Origin: Camillea tinctor
Lineage: Eukaryota; Ascomycota; Sordariomycetes; Xylariales; Xylariaceae
Direction of reading: 5' to 3'
Assembly (NCBI GenBank): GCA_022578605.1
Contig: MU394074.1
Location: 186,001-250,000, forward strand
Length of the DNA stretch: 64,000 nt
The notes beneath the pieces are model-generated. The model ran no database searches, was not told where the DNA came from, and worked only from the letters and a program-made list of their open reading frames with translations. This document shows, piece by piece, positions 23,090 to 35,322 of the stretch. A program made the translations under genes and the position numbers. Each line of letters begins with the position of its first letter. The stretch's first letter is position 1.

Positions 23090-23379
23090 GGTTACTTGTA
23101 CTGAACTGGAGATAGAGGGGACCCCCTACCAACAGTTGTATGAGGCTGTGAGGGACCAGGGACCATAGTCCCTAGTCTACGACACCCAACCTTCATACTG
23201 TTTATTTTTTAAATAAAGTTATATAGAGAATCGAAAGGCAAAAGGAATGTATTGATCTGTTGTGTGTAGTAACGCTGACGTCCAAAAAATGAAAAGAAAG
23301 AAACTATCCCGAACTTTGTAATGCAACGCGAGCTATATACACAGAAATGTGGTCCTTAGTTCCCCTAGTCCCCACAACA
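23090..23379 (+). repeat. Diverged direct repeat, copy B
   Basis: Starts GGTTACTTGTACTGAACTGG and ends CCCCTAGTCCCCACAACAG. It is in the same orientation as copy A about 720 bp away. The TGAACTGG...ACAACA limits could be the ends of short LTRs, but I saw no clear primer-binding site or internal genes, so a miniature LTR element is only a possibility. Confidence 0.7.
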
Positions 23380-25764
23380 GTACATTTTTATATGCATTTT
23401 TAAATATTTTTTATGAACTTTTACTAACACTTCTTAGCAATGTCTACGTGTGACAATCTCTCAGGTTAATGAGGTTCTAACAAGAGTAGTCTACTCCTAT
23501 CTATTGGATATAGACTTATATTGATGGTCAGTGAGCTAGCCAAATTTCCAATGAGTTTTCAAACTCAGTAGCAACTCGGACAGTCTAGTGAGTTGTTAGA
23601 AAGGAATCACTTGTGCTTTGCAAACCTTCAAATACTATTTACCCTGTGACATCCAAAGAAATTGTCACATGATGAAGAAATGCCTAATTTTAGTCCAGCT
23701 CGTCAAAGGTGCCGCGAGTACCGTGTTCCAACGATCAATCGAGTCCGTGCCAGATACACTCGTGTTCCATAGACACCGACCTCCATCCCTTGGCTGGTAG
23801 CCTTTGTCATTCGGCGTTTGACTGACCTATGCTCTTCATAGAGGCAAACTATGCCGAGAGCAAGTATGGTTCCAGCAACATTGTTGGCTTCGAGGCACAT
23901 GGTAATCAATATACATTACCTCCTACGTCACGCGCTCCGCTCTTTAGCTCAGCTACTCTTCATAACCCATGTAGCTCATCACTAGCTTTGAGATCTCCTT
24001 TAGCTTTACTCCAACCCGAAGCTCACTGGCTGTTTCGGCTTTCTCTAATAGGGTCGGGAATGCCGTGCTCAAGTACGACCTCAAAACCCTAAACAGACTA
24101 CTAGGTTAAGAGATTTGGCCCGGCCCCTCATGTCTTGGTGTCCATCTCAGTGCCGCCCCTAACTTAGCTCCAACCTATAATTGTCATATATTTATCTAAA
24201 CTTCGTCTCGGAGCATCACTCGGCTTATTTTATCCCCCTTTTATGCCATTTACAGTTTTTGTTTTCTTCAGTAGTCGTCCAGTCTCTTGCGTATTTGAAA
24301 ACCCTAATCTGAATTCGACTTTCTATACTACCTACTGAGACTCTCCAGGGGTAACGTGAATGCATTGGAGGGACTTGGTAGCTCAAAGTGATTAAAACCA
24401 ATATATAAATTGAAGATTGATCCAGCATAGTGCTTGCTCAGAATACATCATTGCTATTCTACTATAGCCATCTACTAACAGTTCTATCTTTAGATGGCCA
24501 TCCTAATTTAATTTGAAGGACTCTAATTAGAAGATATAAAGTTTTCGGGCATTTGCAAGAAAAAGTGTCGACAAAAAGTGCCGTCTCCTAGATCGGCAAA
24601 CACACATCCAGGGTCAAACTTAGTCCAAACACCTTATCCTCCTTTACGAACACTACATAACCAGCCATGAAGTAACCGTCCCTGGATTCACGGTAATATA
24701 TATATCATTTCTCGTCTCAAATCCAGTTCTGATCACAGGCTGTCTCTTATTCGTAGCCTAACAAACAATGAGTCAGAATCATATGGTTTCGCCCTTGGTG
24801 ACTGAACTGGGTTTGCCTTAACACACGGTATGTTTAACAATACCTAAAGTATTAACCTACATGGTTACGAACCCTCCCATAGCCATTGTTTGTTTAGGTT
24901 AAGCGACGGCCAATACCTGGTAACCTAACCAATTCCGTAAGTATCATAATATCGTCATTGTGGCATTGTAGTTCTGATGTATTGGGAATGGAGGAACGGT
25001 TAGCGAAGCTAACAGCCAGGTAATGCCCTTATATATACATGTATGTAAAACGATACTATGACAGTCAGGTTAAATATCACAGAGGCTCCTTTAGTTTCTT
25101 TTAACCAGTTTTCGCTATCCCTATCTTAGCCTCAGATATATAGATCGTCTTATTCGGGATCTTGACATATAGTATCATGAGTGGAGACCAAGTACTTTAA
25201 AAGGAGGAGCCGCAAGCATTCTGTGTTAGGCGATACTGTCTTCAACGACTCCATAAAATTCGTTTAAAGGCAGGGGGCCAGGGGCCCGAATTATATAAGA
25301 CTTTGTCCTTATCACATCACTTAGATCATAAAAAAGAGGAGAAGGCAATTTATACGAAGATCTCATTATGTTGAAACCTAGTAGCTTCATGTGTTATCCC
25401 ATTTTGGGTCCATATAACCCTTGAGGCTACGCGTCGAGTCTGGTCCCCTCTCTACGCTTTGTCTTCCACAGGAACTTTGTTTACCTACAGTTTTATATGA
25501 AGGCTGTCCATTCCTTTGAGCTGAGTATCCCGAGACACAAGTTAAGGTACTCGTATGCATATCAATAGAGGCCCCCCCCTCGGGAAAAGACCCTGGCAAC
25601 ATGTAATGTAAACCCTCCAGAAAGCATTCATCTATGTAGGCCTCAAGATATTTATACCATAACCTTTCCTGTTGTCACAGTATCTCATATTCAGATTCTG
25701 GTCATTCTTTTGCGGACTGAATACCCTTATCCTCGCCACTTGGATATACCTTCCATTTGGCAGA

Positions 25765-27749
25765 ATGCACAGGACGTGGATTACTACGCTCACTACTTCA
25801 TTCCTGGCTGTGGGCTCTTGGGCAGCCACGGTCAAGTATGACTGGGAAATAACATGGGTTAATGCCTCCCCAGATGGCTTCGTCAGGCCAGTAATAGGTA
25901 TCAATGGAAAATGGCCGTGTCCGGTCATTGAAGCTAATGTGGGAGATACGATTGTCGTCAATCTCACGAACAGACTCGGAAATGAAACTACTGGACTTCA
26001 TTTTCACGGCATTAAACAAACAAACACGAATTTCATGGATGGCGCCGTGGGTGCTAACCAGTGCCCTGTACCGCCTAATGCTACTTTCACGTATTGTTTT
26101 CTGGTAAGGATTGGGATGATTCCCTGCTTTCAACTCTCACCGACAACTAAACTAATCATGACTCTTATTAGGCTGATACTCCAGGCACATATTGGTGTGA
26201 GTAAAGAACATTTAGAAACCGAAGATTTGGTCAGTATTTAGAATACTAATTCCGTCAAAGATCACTCACATAACATGGGGCAATATCCTGACGGTCTTCG
26301 TGGACCCCTAATCATCCATGACCGACATGACCCATATAGTAGCTACTTCGATGAGGACGTAACCCTTACTGTATCTGACTGGTGAGTGATGACCAAGCAA
26401 CTCTATAATTATATTTTCTAACTGCCAACACCGTTAGGTACCACGACGAGTCTATTACACTGGTGCGGCAAATGCTTCAGCCCAACAACACCGATTTCCT
26501 CATCCCCACCCCAGACTCGGTCATCGTGAACGAAGGCCGGGACGGCATAATCTACGTGGAGCCCGGGAAGTCCTACCGTGTCCGGGTCATAAACTTCTCC
26601 GCGTTCGCCGCGGCCTTCATCACCTTCGGCGATCTGCCCATGAACGTGATCATGACCGACGGGACGTACGTGGAGGAGGAGACCAACATCAAGCAGCTGC
26701 GCATCACGCCCGCGCAGCGGTACGACGTCATCCTCAACATCGGCTCGAACGCCCTCGGCAGCAACGAGAGCTCCACCCTGCTCCCCTACCTCGTCGTGCT
26801 GGACGTGAACCCGGACTACACCAACACCAGCGCGGAGCTCGACTGGCCATACAACTTCACCGGCGCGCTGACGCAGCACCACACGCCCCTGGACGCCAAG
26901 CCCGTGCCCCTGGAGGTCGACTCGTTCGACCCCTTCGACGACGCGCGGTTCGCGGCGCTCGACCGGCAGGCGGCGTGGGGCCCCGTGACCGCGCACTGGG
27001 TGCTCAACTTCGACTTCTGCGCGGACGCGAACGGGATCCCGCGCGCGTGCTTCAACGGGACCACGTACCTGGAGCAGAAGGTGCCGACGCTGTACTCGGC
27101 GGCGACGCTGGGGCGGGCCAACGTGCAGCCCTCGGCGTACGGGCAGGTGAACCCGTTCGTGGCGCGGCGCGGCGACGTGCTGGAGATCGTGCTCAACAAC
27201 CACGACCCGGCCCTGCACCCGTTCCACCTGCACGGGCACCAGTTCCAGGTGATCGAGCGGCCGTACAGCGGCGCGGGCGACTGGCGCCGCACGAGGGCGC
27301 CGCCGGACGTCGAGGCGCCCGTGCGGCGCGACACCGTCGGCGTGTTCGGCAACTCGTACGCGGTGCTGCGCATCGTGGTCGACAACCCGGGCGTCTTCCT
27401 CTTCCACTGCCACATCGAGTGGCACGTCGAGATGGGGCTCACTGCTACGCTCATCGAGGCCCCCGACCGCCTCGTCGGCTACCCCATCCCCCAGCAGCAC
27501 CTCGACGTCTGCAAGTCCATTGGCATACCGACTTCGGGGAACGCTGCCGGTCACAAGGCTTGGTGGGATCATGAGGGGTTCGTCACTGTGCCGCCTACTG
27601 TTTACAACGGGTCAGTTTTTCCTTTTTCCTTTTTCCTTTCCCCTTTCTTTCATTCTTCTCCTCGTTTGTTTCTCGGCCCTTTTTTTTTCATCTTTCCTTT
27701 TCTCTCCTCGTGTAGTTCAGTTTTTTTTTTTGTTCCCGAGCCGTCATAG
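25765..27749 (+). CDS. Multicopper oxidase, Fet3/Abr1-like (ferroxidase or laccase)
   Basis: Model: exons 25765-26103, 26172-26196, 26261-26381 and 26438 onward, joined in frame by GT-AG introns of 68, 64 and 56 nt. A signal peptide ([15 protein letters not shown]) precedes cupredoxin domain 1. All four copper-ligand motifs are present: [21 protein letters not shown] (split over exons 2-3), [10 protein letters not shown] and [13 protein letters not shown]. The layout resembles Fet3 ferroxidases and the conidial-pigment enzyme Abr1 more than classic basidiomycete laccases. The 3' end is unresolved: reading on gives a hydrophobic low-complexity tail to a stop at 27749, while a GTCAGT donor at 27611 may start a fourth intron in the T-rich tract. 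Exons 1-3 have ordinary composition, but exon 4 from about 26,470 to 27,430 is very GC-rich. The nearest rightward gene is the melanin-type polyketide synthase. Confidence 0.87.
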
Positions 27750-30700
27750 CCGTTGCTTTTTTTTTTCTTATGTGGAGGAGGCTTCGGAGGGGAAGATCCG
27801 AAGAAAGAAAAATTATCGATCATGATCGAAATCAGATCAGTTCGCGCTTCTCGTCTATCTTCTGCCATCTAGGTCCCATCTCGTGATCTCCCTCTTCCCC
27901 ACACACACCTGCCATCCCCTTTCCTTACCCGCCTTCATACGAGACATGCTTCGAAAAAAAAAATCGATAACCAAGCATCTGCTGACAAGATTTCGCGATC
28001 GTATAGAGCTTTATGGCCTGAATCGGTAGAAACAGTAAAAAAGCCTAACACCACCCATCGACGAAACCCCGAAAGCGGCCAGTATTGGGCGTAAATGGGT
28101 TTATTTTCGCATTTCTTTTCTTTTCTGCTTCTCGATCATGGTCCGTGTTTGAGAAGTTCTTAGATTAGTTATCATGCAAGCTGCAACTCGTTATTGTAAT
28201 GGGTACAGTGGGAGAATTGGTAGATTGGTATATTGGTATGGAGGGGAAATGAAAAACGAGGGAGAGCTAGAGATGTTAGTAATGGAGACGGCAACGAAAA
28301 TGAGAGGAGAGAACATGAGAGCACTAGATCTTTGGGATACTTACATAACAAGGAGAAGGCCTCCCGCCTCCTTTCTTTCCCCTCATTTTCGTCCTCTTCA
28401 CCGGTATTAATAATTATTCTTCATTTTCGGCTTATCCTCATACTTGATGCCCTTCACCTATTACAACCTTTTTATCCTTTCAAACCAAACTCGCTCACCG
28501 TCGACTAATGGGTATATCTAGAAACTCCTCGCTTAATGAACGAGATCTTACAGGATGCACTGTACGTTTTTAAAAACTCAATTAGATTGACATTATTTAT
28601 TAACGAGCTTCTAAAATTAAATGAGATGCGCATTACCATATTACTATCTTTTCGTTGGCGCTTTTTTCTTAATAGCAACGAAGGTGACCGGCAGGAATTA
28701 CAATATCCTCGTGCATGCCTACGCGTGTGTATGTGGCCTTCTAATTTAGAGCACATAAATTCGTTCTTCCCTGCTTTGAGTCTGCAGCTACATAGCAGTG
28801 CTCTAGACTCATCGTGGTGGATTTCTCTTCTCGGCCACTTTGTCTCTTCTCGCGCTCACTTCCCCACAGCCAAGTCCACACACGTTGGCCACCCGTAATC
28901 AGCCTCCGGTCGACTCGATGCCTAGGCTTGGCTAGGGAGGTATAGCTAAGCATTTCTTGAGTATGCAATGGTCTCTTGGCTCCCCGTACTGCGATTTACT
29001 TGCCTATTTTCTCACTGTCTTGTCATTAATAGGGGATGTAGGCCGCGGGTTCCGATGACGTACATACGAGATGCATGTGCACGCCCCTCTCGTCTTTTCC
29101 ACCACCCCCACTGTACTACCAATATTTCTGCGAACCAAGCCACTCGGAGGCTTTTCTCGCTTCTCTTTTGCACTTTCAGAATAGCCTCGCCCTCTGACCA
29201 TGTACGATGCTATCTCTATACGCTTCGAGTTTCTAGGTAATACATCTGCCTCTCACGCGCGCGAGGGTGCCAGGGTACGCGACCTCTCGGTCCGACTCCA
29301 CGAGTCCGATGAATTGGGTCCAATAGTTCGCCCGTCTTACCTACATCACATATCAACCAATATATGTATGTTAGTATATATATGTAGGCAGATATGTACG
29401 TGATACGCATAAGAGGGTCCAGCCCCGATGGTGAATGGGTGTGTCCACGCTCGACGTTGCACAGCCATTCATGTCGTGTTCTGTAACACAGCCGAGCCAG
29501 AGGTATAACCTGCATGTGTAGATAAAGTGGGTGAGAAAATGAGGAACAGTAGTAGGAGCCGAGGAGGTGTATGAATACAATATGTAAAATCTCCTGATAA
29601 TACGGAAAATAAATCCGAGTTTCGTGGGTAGAAACACGCGGTAAACCGAATGAATGCATTGCATGCTAAGGTAGTATTAGGCACCGGTGTACGAGGGAAC
29701 TTGATAAGATTTCCCCCGTGCACATTCGGAAGGCCTGGATGCTCTTTCAAGTATCGTCTAACTGTTCACAGTCGCATCGGGAACAGGGTCCCTGGAATGC
29801 ACGGGATTTTCTAGAATGGGACAATCTTCGAAACAGGGGAGAGCTCTTTTCCCTTTGGAGGAATACCGATGATTCCCTGCATATAGAAGATGTTGTATAG
29901 CCGCACAAGTGTTGAGCTTGAGCGATATTGCCAGAGACACATATTTGAATCAGTATAGTACACAGCATCCATGCCTGCCCGGAGGAGCTTAGGAGATCCG
30001 TCACGGACATGGTGGGTGTTACGAAGGAGTCCAATGAATTTTTGATTCCATTATCTCGACCGTTGATGTCAATTTGGAACCAACATAGACACAATTATGG
30101 CATCGTTGTGGGTGGCGATGAGCGTCCGAGCCTATCAAACGAAGAAAACACAGTATTGTCAGATTTCGGGGCTTTTTCAATTCTCCGTATGAGTTGTCCA
30201 GTAGCCACGGCGGAAAGGATTCTAGGCCCCGAACTACTGTTTGATATGTTTCGAGTCCTATGTCAAGGGGCGCTGGGCTTATCTTCACCGTTCACTTCAG
30301 CTAGGCAGATAACAGTCACCGAAAGGGGCATACGTCTAGCACCGCCTCATCTGCATCATCCGGTCCAGCCGCCTTTACTTTCTACTTCCATAATTCTCAC
30401 AACCCTTCTCGAACGAGAGACCTTCAGTCTGCACTCTACTGAAGAGTATAGCGTATTTGACTCGAGTGTCCATCGATATCTCCGGGTGACAGCGATAAAC
30501 GTTGTGGACCGTTAGATGTACATTATGTAGTGTTGTATCTCGAGGACCAAGGGGCTTGGTACAGCATCCGCGATGCGATCGTGTATGCATGTAGGTTCGA
30601 TAGCTACCTAATCTAGGAGGTATACGACAGGCACAAAATGTTAACGTACCATCAATAGAGGGATTCGCACCTAAAGATTGCCACAGTAGAAAACCGGGTT

Positions 30701-31114
30701 TTCCGTGATACCTGGGTGCTAAGCGGCGCAACATAATCTCTCCATTGTCAATATCGCAAAGGAAGATTGGTAATCATTCTTAGCTCAGCTGTCCAGAACC
30801 AAGACCATTCAAACCGGAGGTCCGAAGTTTAAAAGTCTGCCGCGACGGGGGTCGAAGTGGTCTAAGCGCGACGGATCATCTCGTACATCGTATCTACATT
30901 CCAAACATATTCGTATCTAATATTATTCAGCACAAGTTTGAATGTCCATTACAAGATAGCAGAGTGAGAACTTTGCCTATATGGACTAGGTTAGACTAAA
31001 GACTAGACACACATCGGAAAATGCCGGACCCGTTATCTAACTCTAGTCATCGAGGCCCTCGAGAGTCTCAATGCTGATCTGACTCCGTTGATGGCGTGGT
31101 ATAGTGGTGTAGGT

Positions 31115-31159
31115 AGGCACAGATAGGCACAGATAGGCACAGATAGGCGCAGATAGGCG
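31115..31159 (+). repeat. 10-bp tandem repeat, about 4.5 copies
   Basis: The unit AGGCACAGAT is repeated in direct tandem, the last copies carrying a single change (AGGCGCAGAT). It lies in non-coding DNA. Confidence 0.8.
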
Positions 31160-34100
31160 ACCAAGTGTTTGCGAGATGTAGGATGCTCTGGCTGGCTTGG
31201 TGCGGAGGCCGCAGCCTCCGTCATGCGCCAAGACAGGGCCTCACTCTGGTTGTGGCATGTTTCCGGAAAGGAATCGGATCACCGTAGGATCTGATGTAAG
31301 AACGACCCGAGAGAGATATGTTATCGGGTCGCCATGCGGGTGACAAGGGTGAGAACCCTCGCGATGGAGCGTTACCCTGCGGCTCTGGGAACGAAGTGCC
31401 TTGCAGGGCTCAAGTTGGTCAGCCAGCGACACGTAGCTAGCCCAGCTGAAATATGGTGCGGCCAACCCATGGTGGTGACTAGAACAACTAGCACCCGTGG
31501 ATTGCCGATGATTGCTGGTCGCAAAGCGGCCACCTTGTGGAATACGTATACTACCTATACTATGTAGAGTATACTAGTGATGCTGAAGCCTGCAGGGGGA
31601 GGGCGGAGAAGATAGAGTTGGATGTGTATATTAATAGATGAGGCTAGGCTTCCGATCCATAGCTTCAAGAACATGGTTGATGCATCACCAAGCAGCATTT
31701 TAGTGTAGGTCCCAGTAAACAATAATCTTACCTTATTGGTATCTTATGAATTTTCGATAGAGAAATAGCACGTTTGTTTCAAAAGTGCAGTAGTAGGTCA
31801 GCACGGGCGGATCGGGATGAAGGTAGGATGTGGAACTTTGAAGTTGTATAAGTGAAAATAAACGCGAATACACAAGCTTAGGTTAATCAGAGTGTGAAGG
31901 TTAAAAAAAAGAAAAAGGCAAAAAAAAAAAAAGGATGAGATGAATTAGGTCAGATGAAAGAGATGGATTGCACATGTGTAAAGGGGAAAAAAAGATTAAA
32001 GTTTGGGGTGCCAAGATCGGAACCCCCCCTACCCCTTCCCCTTCCCCTTCCTCTTTCCCCCCTTTTCTTTTCTCCTTATTAGTGGAGAGTGGGGATTTGG
32101 GGTGAACACCGCAACACCCCGGGAGCAGACCTTCCCCATGACACGGGCCGTCTTGACAAATGTACTCACTCGTGGGTTAAGGTTAGGGCTTAAGGCTACA
32201 TTGTGGGTCCTAGACTAAAGATTGTCGATGGTACCCTTGCAAGAGATCTCCGTACATACAAGGTAGGTAGCTCCTCGGTCCCCCGTAGCGCTAAACTTTG
32301 TGACAGGCCTGTAAGCTTAGCTTCAAGGGTGGTGCTGGGAACGCCTGCATAAGCTAGCAAAGCTGGACCTGACAGACGGCTGTTACCATCTGATGTGAAC
32401 GACATTTGCTTCAAGTTGTTGTTTACATTACCTATTCTGCGATCATGTCGGAGTCAACATCAATAAAATACAAGATTTGAAACGGGGATGCCTAAACTTC
32501 TACTTAGCCTACATATATTACAATCCAGCGCTAACGCTAACGGTGATACCTATGACCTGGAGTGACGTAGAATGACATCAGCATTAGAAGAAAGGTAAAT
32601 AGGTAGTTATCCCTGGTTGATGTTACTTTAGATTGCTAATACCGTGATACCTACCCGCGGCACGATACAACACATAACTAAAAGTCACATACCAGACACA
32701 AGCTGAATGGTAGCCCCGAAAATGGAATCCTCAAGGTAAACACGAGACACACTACCCGCTAGTATTGAGACATACCAGACTCTCTCCCTCGGAAAGCTCG
32801 TGATTAGAAGCTCGACTGACGATCTGGACGGGTCTCGCCCACCCCTGTCAATGGAGACAAACGCACAGAGAGCTCGTTAGCTGGCATCGCGTGGCTTCAT
32901 CAAGCCTCTAGAGGCCCACATAAGCCACATCTGGGGCAAGAGAAAAGCGGGAATGAGCGGTTGGCGGAAGTTTTCTAGCCTTGTGCCCCATATATTGCAA
33001 AGTTGGATAAGCCTCATGCGGTAGTTCCTAACGCTGCACCTACCGGCATAATGCGGCTGCTATACCCAACTAACCTGTGCCGGCATCACAGAAGTGGTGT
33101 GTATGTAGGTAGGTAGCAGTGGTGGTGGTAATAATATTAGTAGTAGCAGCAGCAACAGCAACAGTAGTAGTGATAGTCAGTTACATCGTACACCCTAGAT
33201 ATAGAGGATATTTACACTCCCACCCCACCCCCCTTTATGTCTACCTAGTAGGTAGTATGTAGGCAGCAAAATCCAACACAACGGCATGGCCTCGGACCTA
33301 GCTGCCGAAGAACTATATAGATAAATAACTAGTTATATAGGTGTAACGTGACAGGACTAAGATATAGGGTATAGGTCATCAGCGGATACTCGGGTGAACG
33401 GGGACGAATGGTGCTTTTTTGTTTTTGAGGTATTTCAGTGGCCCTATATTGTAGGTCAGATCGGTCAGATCGATCGTCCAGTTATAAAGCAGTGTGTAGG
33501 CATTTCCGGTCTCTTTACTTTTCGGCGAACTGAGGATGCGGACTCAATAAGGGGTGGCGCAAACGCTATGAACTTTTTTTCCCCTTTAGTGAGACAATGA
33601 TTCTGGTCTGCAGTGGCAGGGGGGGAGATAATTCACCCTACCTACCTGCCTGACTACTAATTTACCTTATTTTGGTTTCTAGTACGTGTGTGGCGCTTAC
33701 TGAATACGGCATAATCTGTACATTATGCTCTGCTCTGGGGTTATAGTTGTTACTTTTACACAGGTAGGTATATGGGGGGGCGAATGATTATTAAAGACTA
33801 GGTTAGGTAGTCCCGCGTATTAGATCAGAAGAAAAAGGTGGGATGAGAATGGGTAAGAATGGATAGGGCAGATGATCGGACGGGAAATTCTATTGAAAAG
33901 CTTTGTTGGTAACCTTGATGTTTACTGGCATTACATAAAAATAAACATTAGGTATATGCCTAGTTGGGATGACATGTGTCAATATAGAGTTTTACCGTTG
34001 ACCTAGGATAGGTCTGGTAGGCTGATAGATACTAGTACTGAACCTAATAGTAGTTTATTGCTATATTCCCATGTATAATAGGCAGGTGCATAGGAGACAT

Positions 34101-35231
34101 TAGAAGGAGCATTGGATCTCAATAAAAATAGGTTACGTAACCTACTATTGTGCAACGTGAGATAAATCAATAGTCCCCTATTAGGATATATCTATAAAGG
34201 TGATTTATAACTGATTATGTCATCCATTTCCTGGGTTTTGTGGGGGTCACTTGCCGATCAAGCCACGACCAAATCCCCTTTCTCTTCTTTCTAATTTGTT
34301 TCCCCCTCTACATACACCTCTGCATACACCATCACTCTATCTACTTCCCTTCGCCCTGCCTCGATATGCGCCATAAACTTTAGTCTTCCTGCGGTCATGT
34401 TGGCGGACATCCCCAACGGCCAAACTGCTCTGCGCCCCACTATCATTGCGCCTGAGTAAGACCAAGACCAGGAACAATACATTGGAAACAGTGGTTGGGT
34501 TGGTTAACAGGCATTCTATTGCATCCATTGTGCAAGGGAACCAGCCCCTTTAGGCGCAGTGTTCCAGGAACAATACAATGCTAATGCTGATAGTTGCTAA
34601 TGCTTATGGTGCTTATGGTACTCATGGTACTCATGATGCCCCTATGATGCCCCTATGATGCATGTGCGTCTTGTGTCAGTTTCCCTGGGTATGGATCTAT
34701 CTCTACCTTATTTGCTTAGTGAACCAGAGTATTCCCTCCCTGCTAACCGTAACCCAGTGAACCACCGGCAAGATTGCGAGACCTTCGTAGGATTCCAATA
34801 TCTGTCTATCCCGTGCTTGGAAGCTTGGCCATGCAATACCTAGCCTTAGCATCCCGGTCCAGCACTCTTCTAGACGTCAAGCGTCGAGCTTTGCTGCTGT
34901 GATCTTCATCACCTTTCTGCCGGACAAGACACGGGATATTCCCACCCCAGCCCATCTGGCAGCCCTATAGCTAGAAGTCTTTATCCTAATATGGAAATGC
35001 TTATCGTTTACACGAGACTTCGGTCACCGACGGTTGACCAGGTCGACCAGGGCCGGACCATTGGAGAGGCGAGCGTTAGGGTGTAGGATCACAGCTTTTT
35101 GACACGCCCCTCCCCCTTGTGGCTTTCCGGCAGCCGTGGGCGTGGTTCAGTCTAGTGTCATCATTTTCGCACATGGGAGCATTGTCCCTGGTGTCGTATA
35201 AGCTAGCTTGAGCAAGCATGCGTGGATCAGA

Positions 35232-35239
35232 TATATAAG
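35232..35239 (+). promoter_or_regulatory. TATA-like box of the polyketide synthase gene
   Basis: TATATAAG lies about 84 nt upstream of the start codon at 35323, well placed for a core promoter. It is a motif match only. Confidence 0.45.
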
Positions 35240-35322
35240 TGAAAGATCGTTTTCCATCTTGGACTGGAACATTATCATCATACACAACAAACCCACCCAC
35301 TCTCCCACCCATCACATACACG

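Larger units (their letters stand above)
21639..25764. other. AT-rich, repeat-bearing spacer upstream of the multicopper oxidase
   Basis: About 4.1 kb without an intact gene. It holds two diverged copies of a roughly 280-bp direct repeat (22374-22642 and 23090-23379) separated by very AT-rich DNA (22900-23060), as expected for mutated transposon remains. I found no open reading frame for a transposase or reverse transcriptase. Confidence 0.55.
27750..35322. other. Gene-poor spacer upstream of the polyketide synthase
   Basis: About 7.5 kb without a gene I can support. It contains T-rich and A-rich tracts, a 10-bp tandem repeat (31115-31159), a GTG/GTA/CAG trinucleotide-rich patch near 33120-33180 and scattered short open frames (for example 30009-30515) lacking motifs or neighbouring splice signals. 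The last few hundred bases form the promoter of the polyketide synthase. Confidence 0.5.

Noticed and set aside
26418..27572. Minus-strand frame (384 codons) opposite the multicopper oxidase
   Set aside because: Antisense shadow of the GC-rich exon 4, rich in Val, His and Arg with no motifs.
30009..30515. 168-codon frame in the 27.7-35.3 kb spacer
   Set aside because: No recognisable motif, overlaps other random frames on both strands and lacks codon bias.
31115..31159. CRISPR-like short repeats
   Set aside because: The units are 10 bp in direct tandem with no spacers, in a eukaryotic genome; simple tandem repeat.
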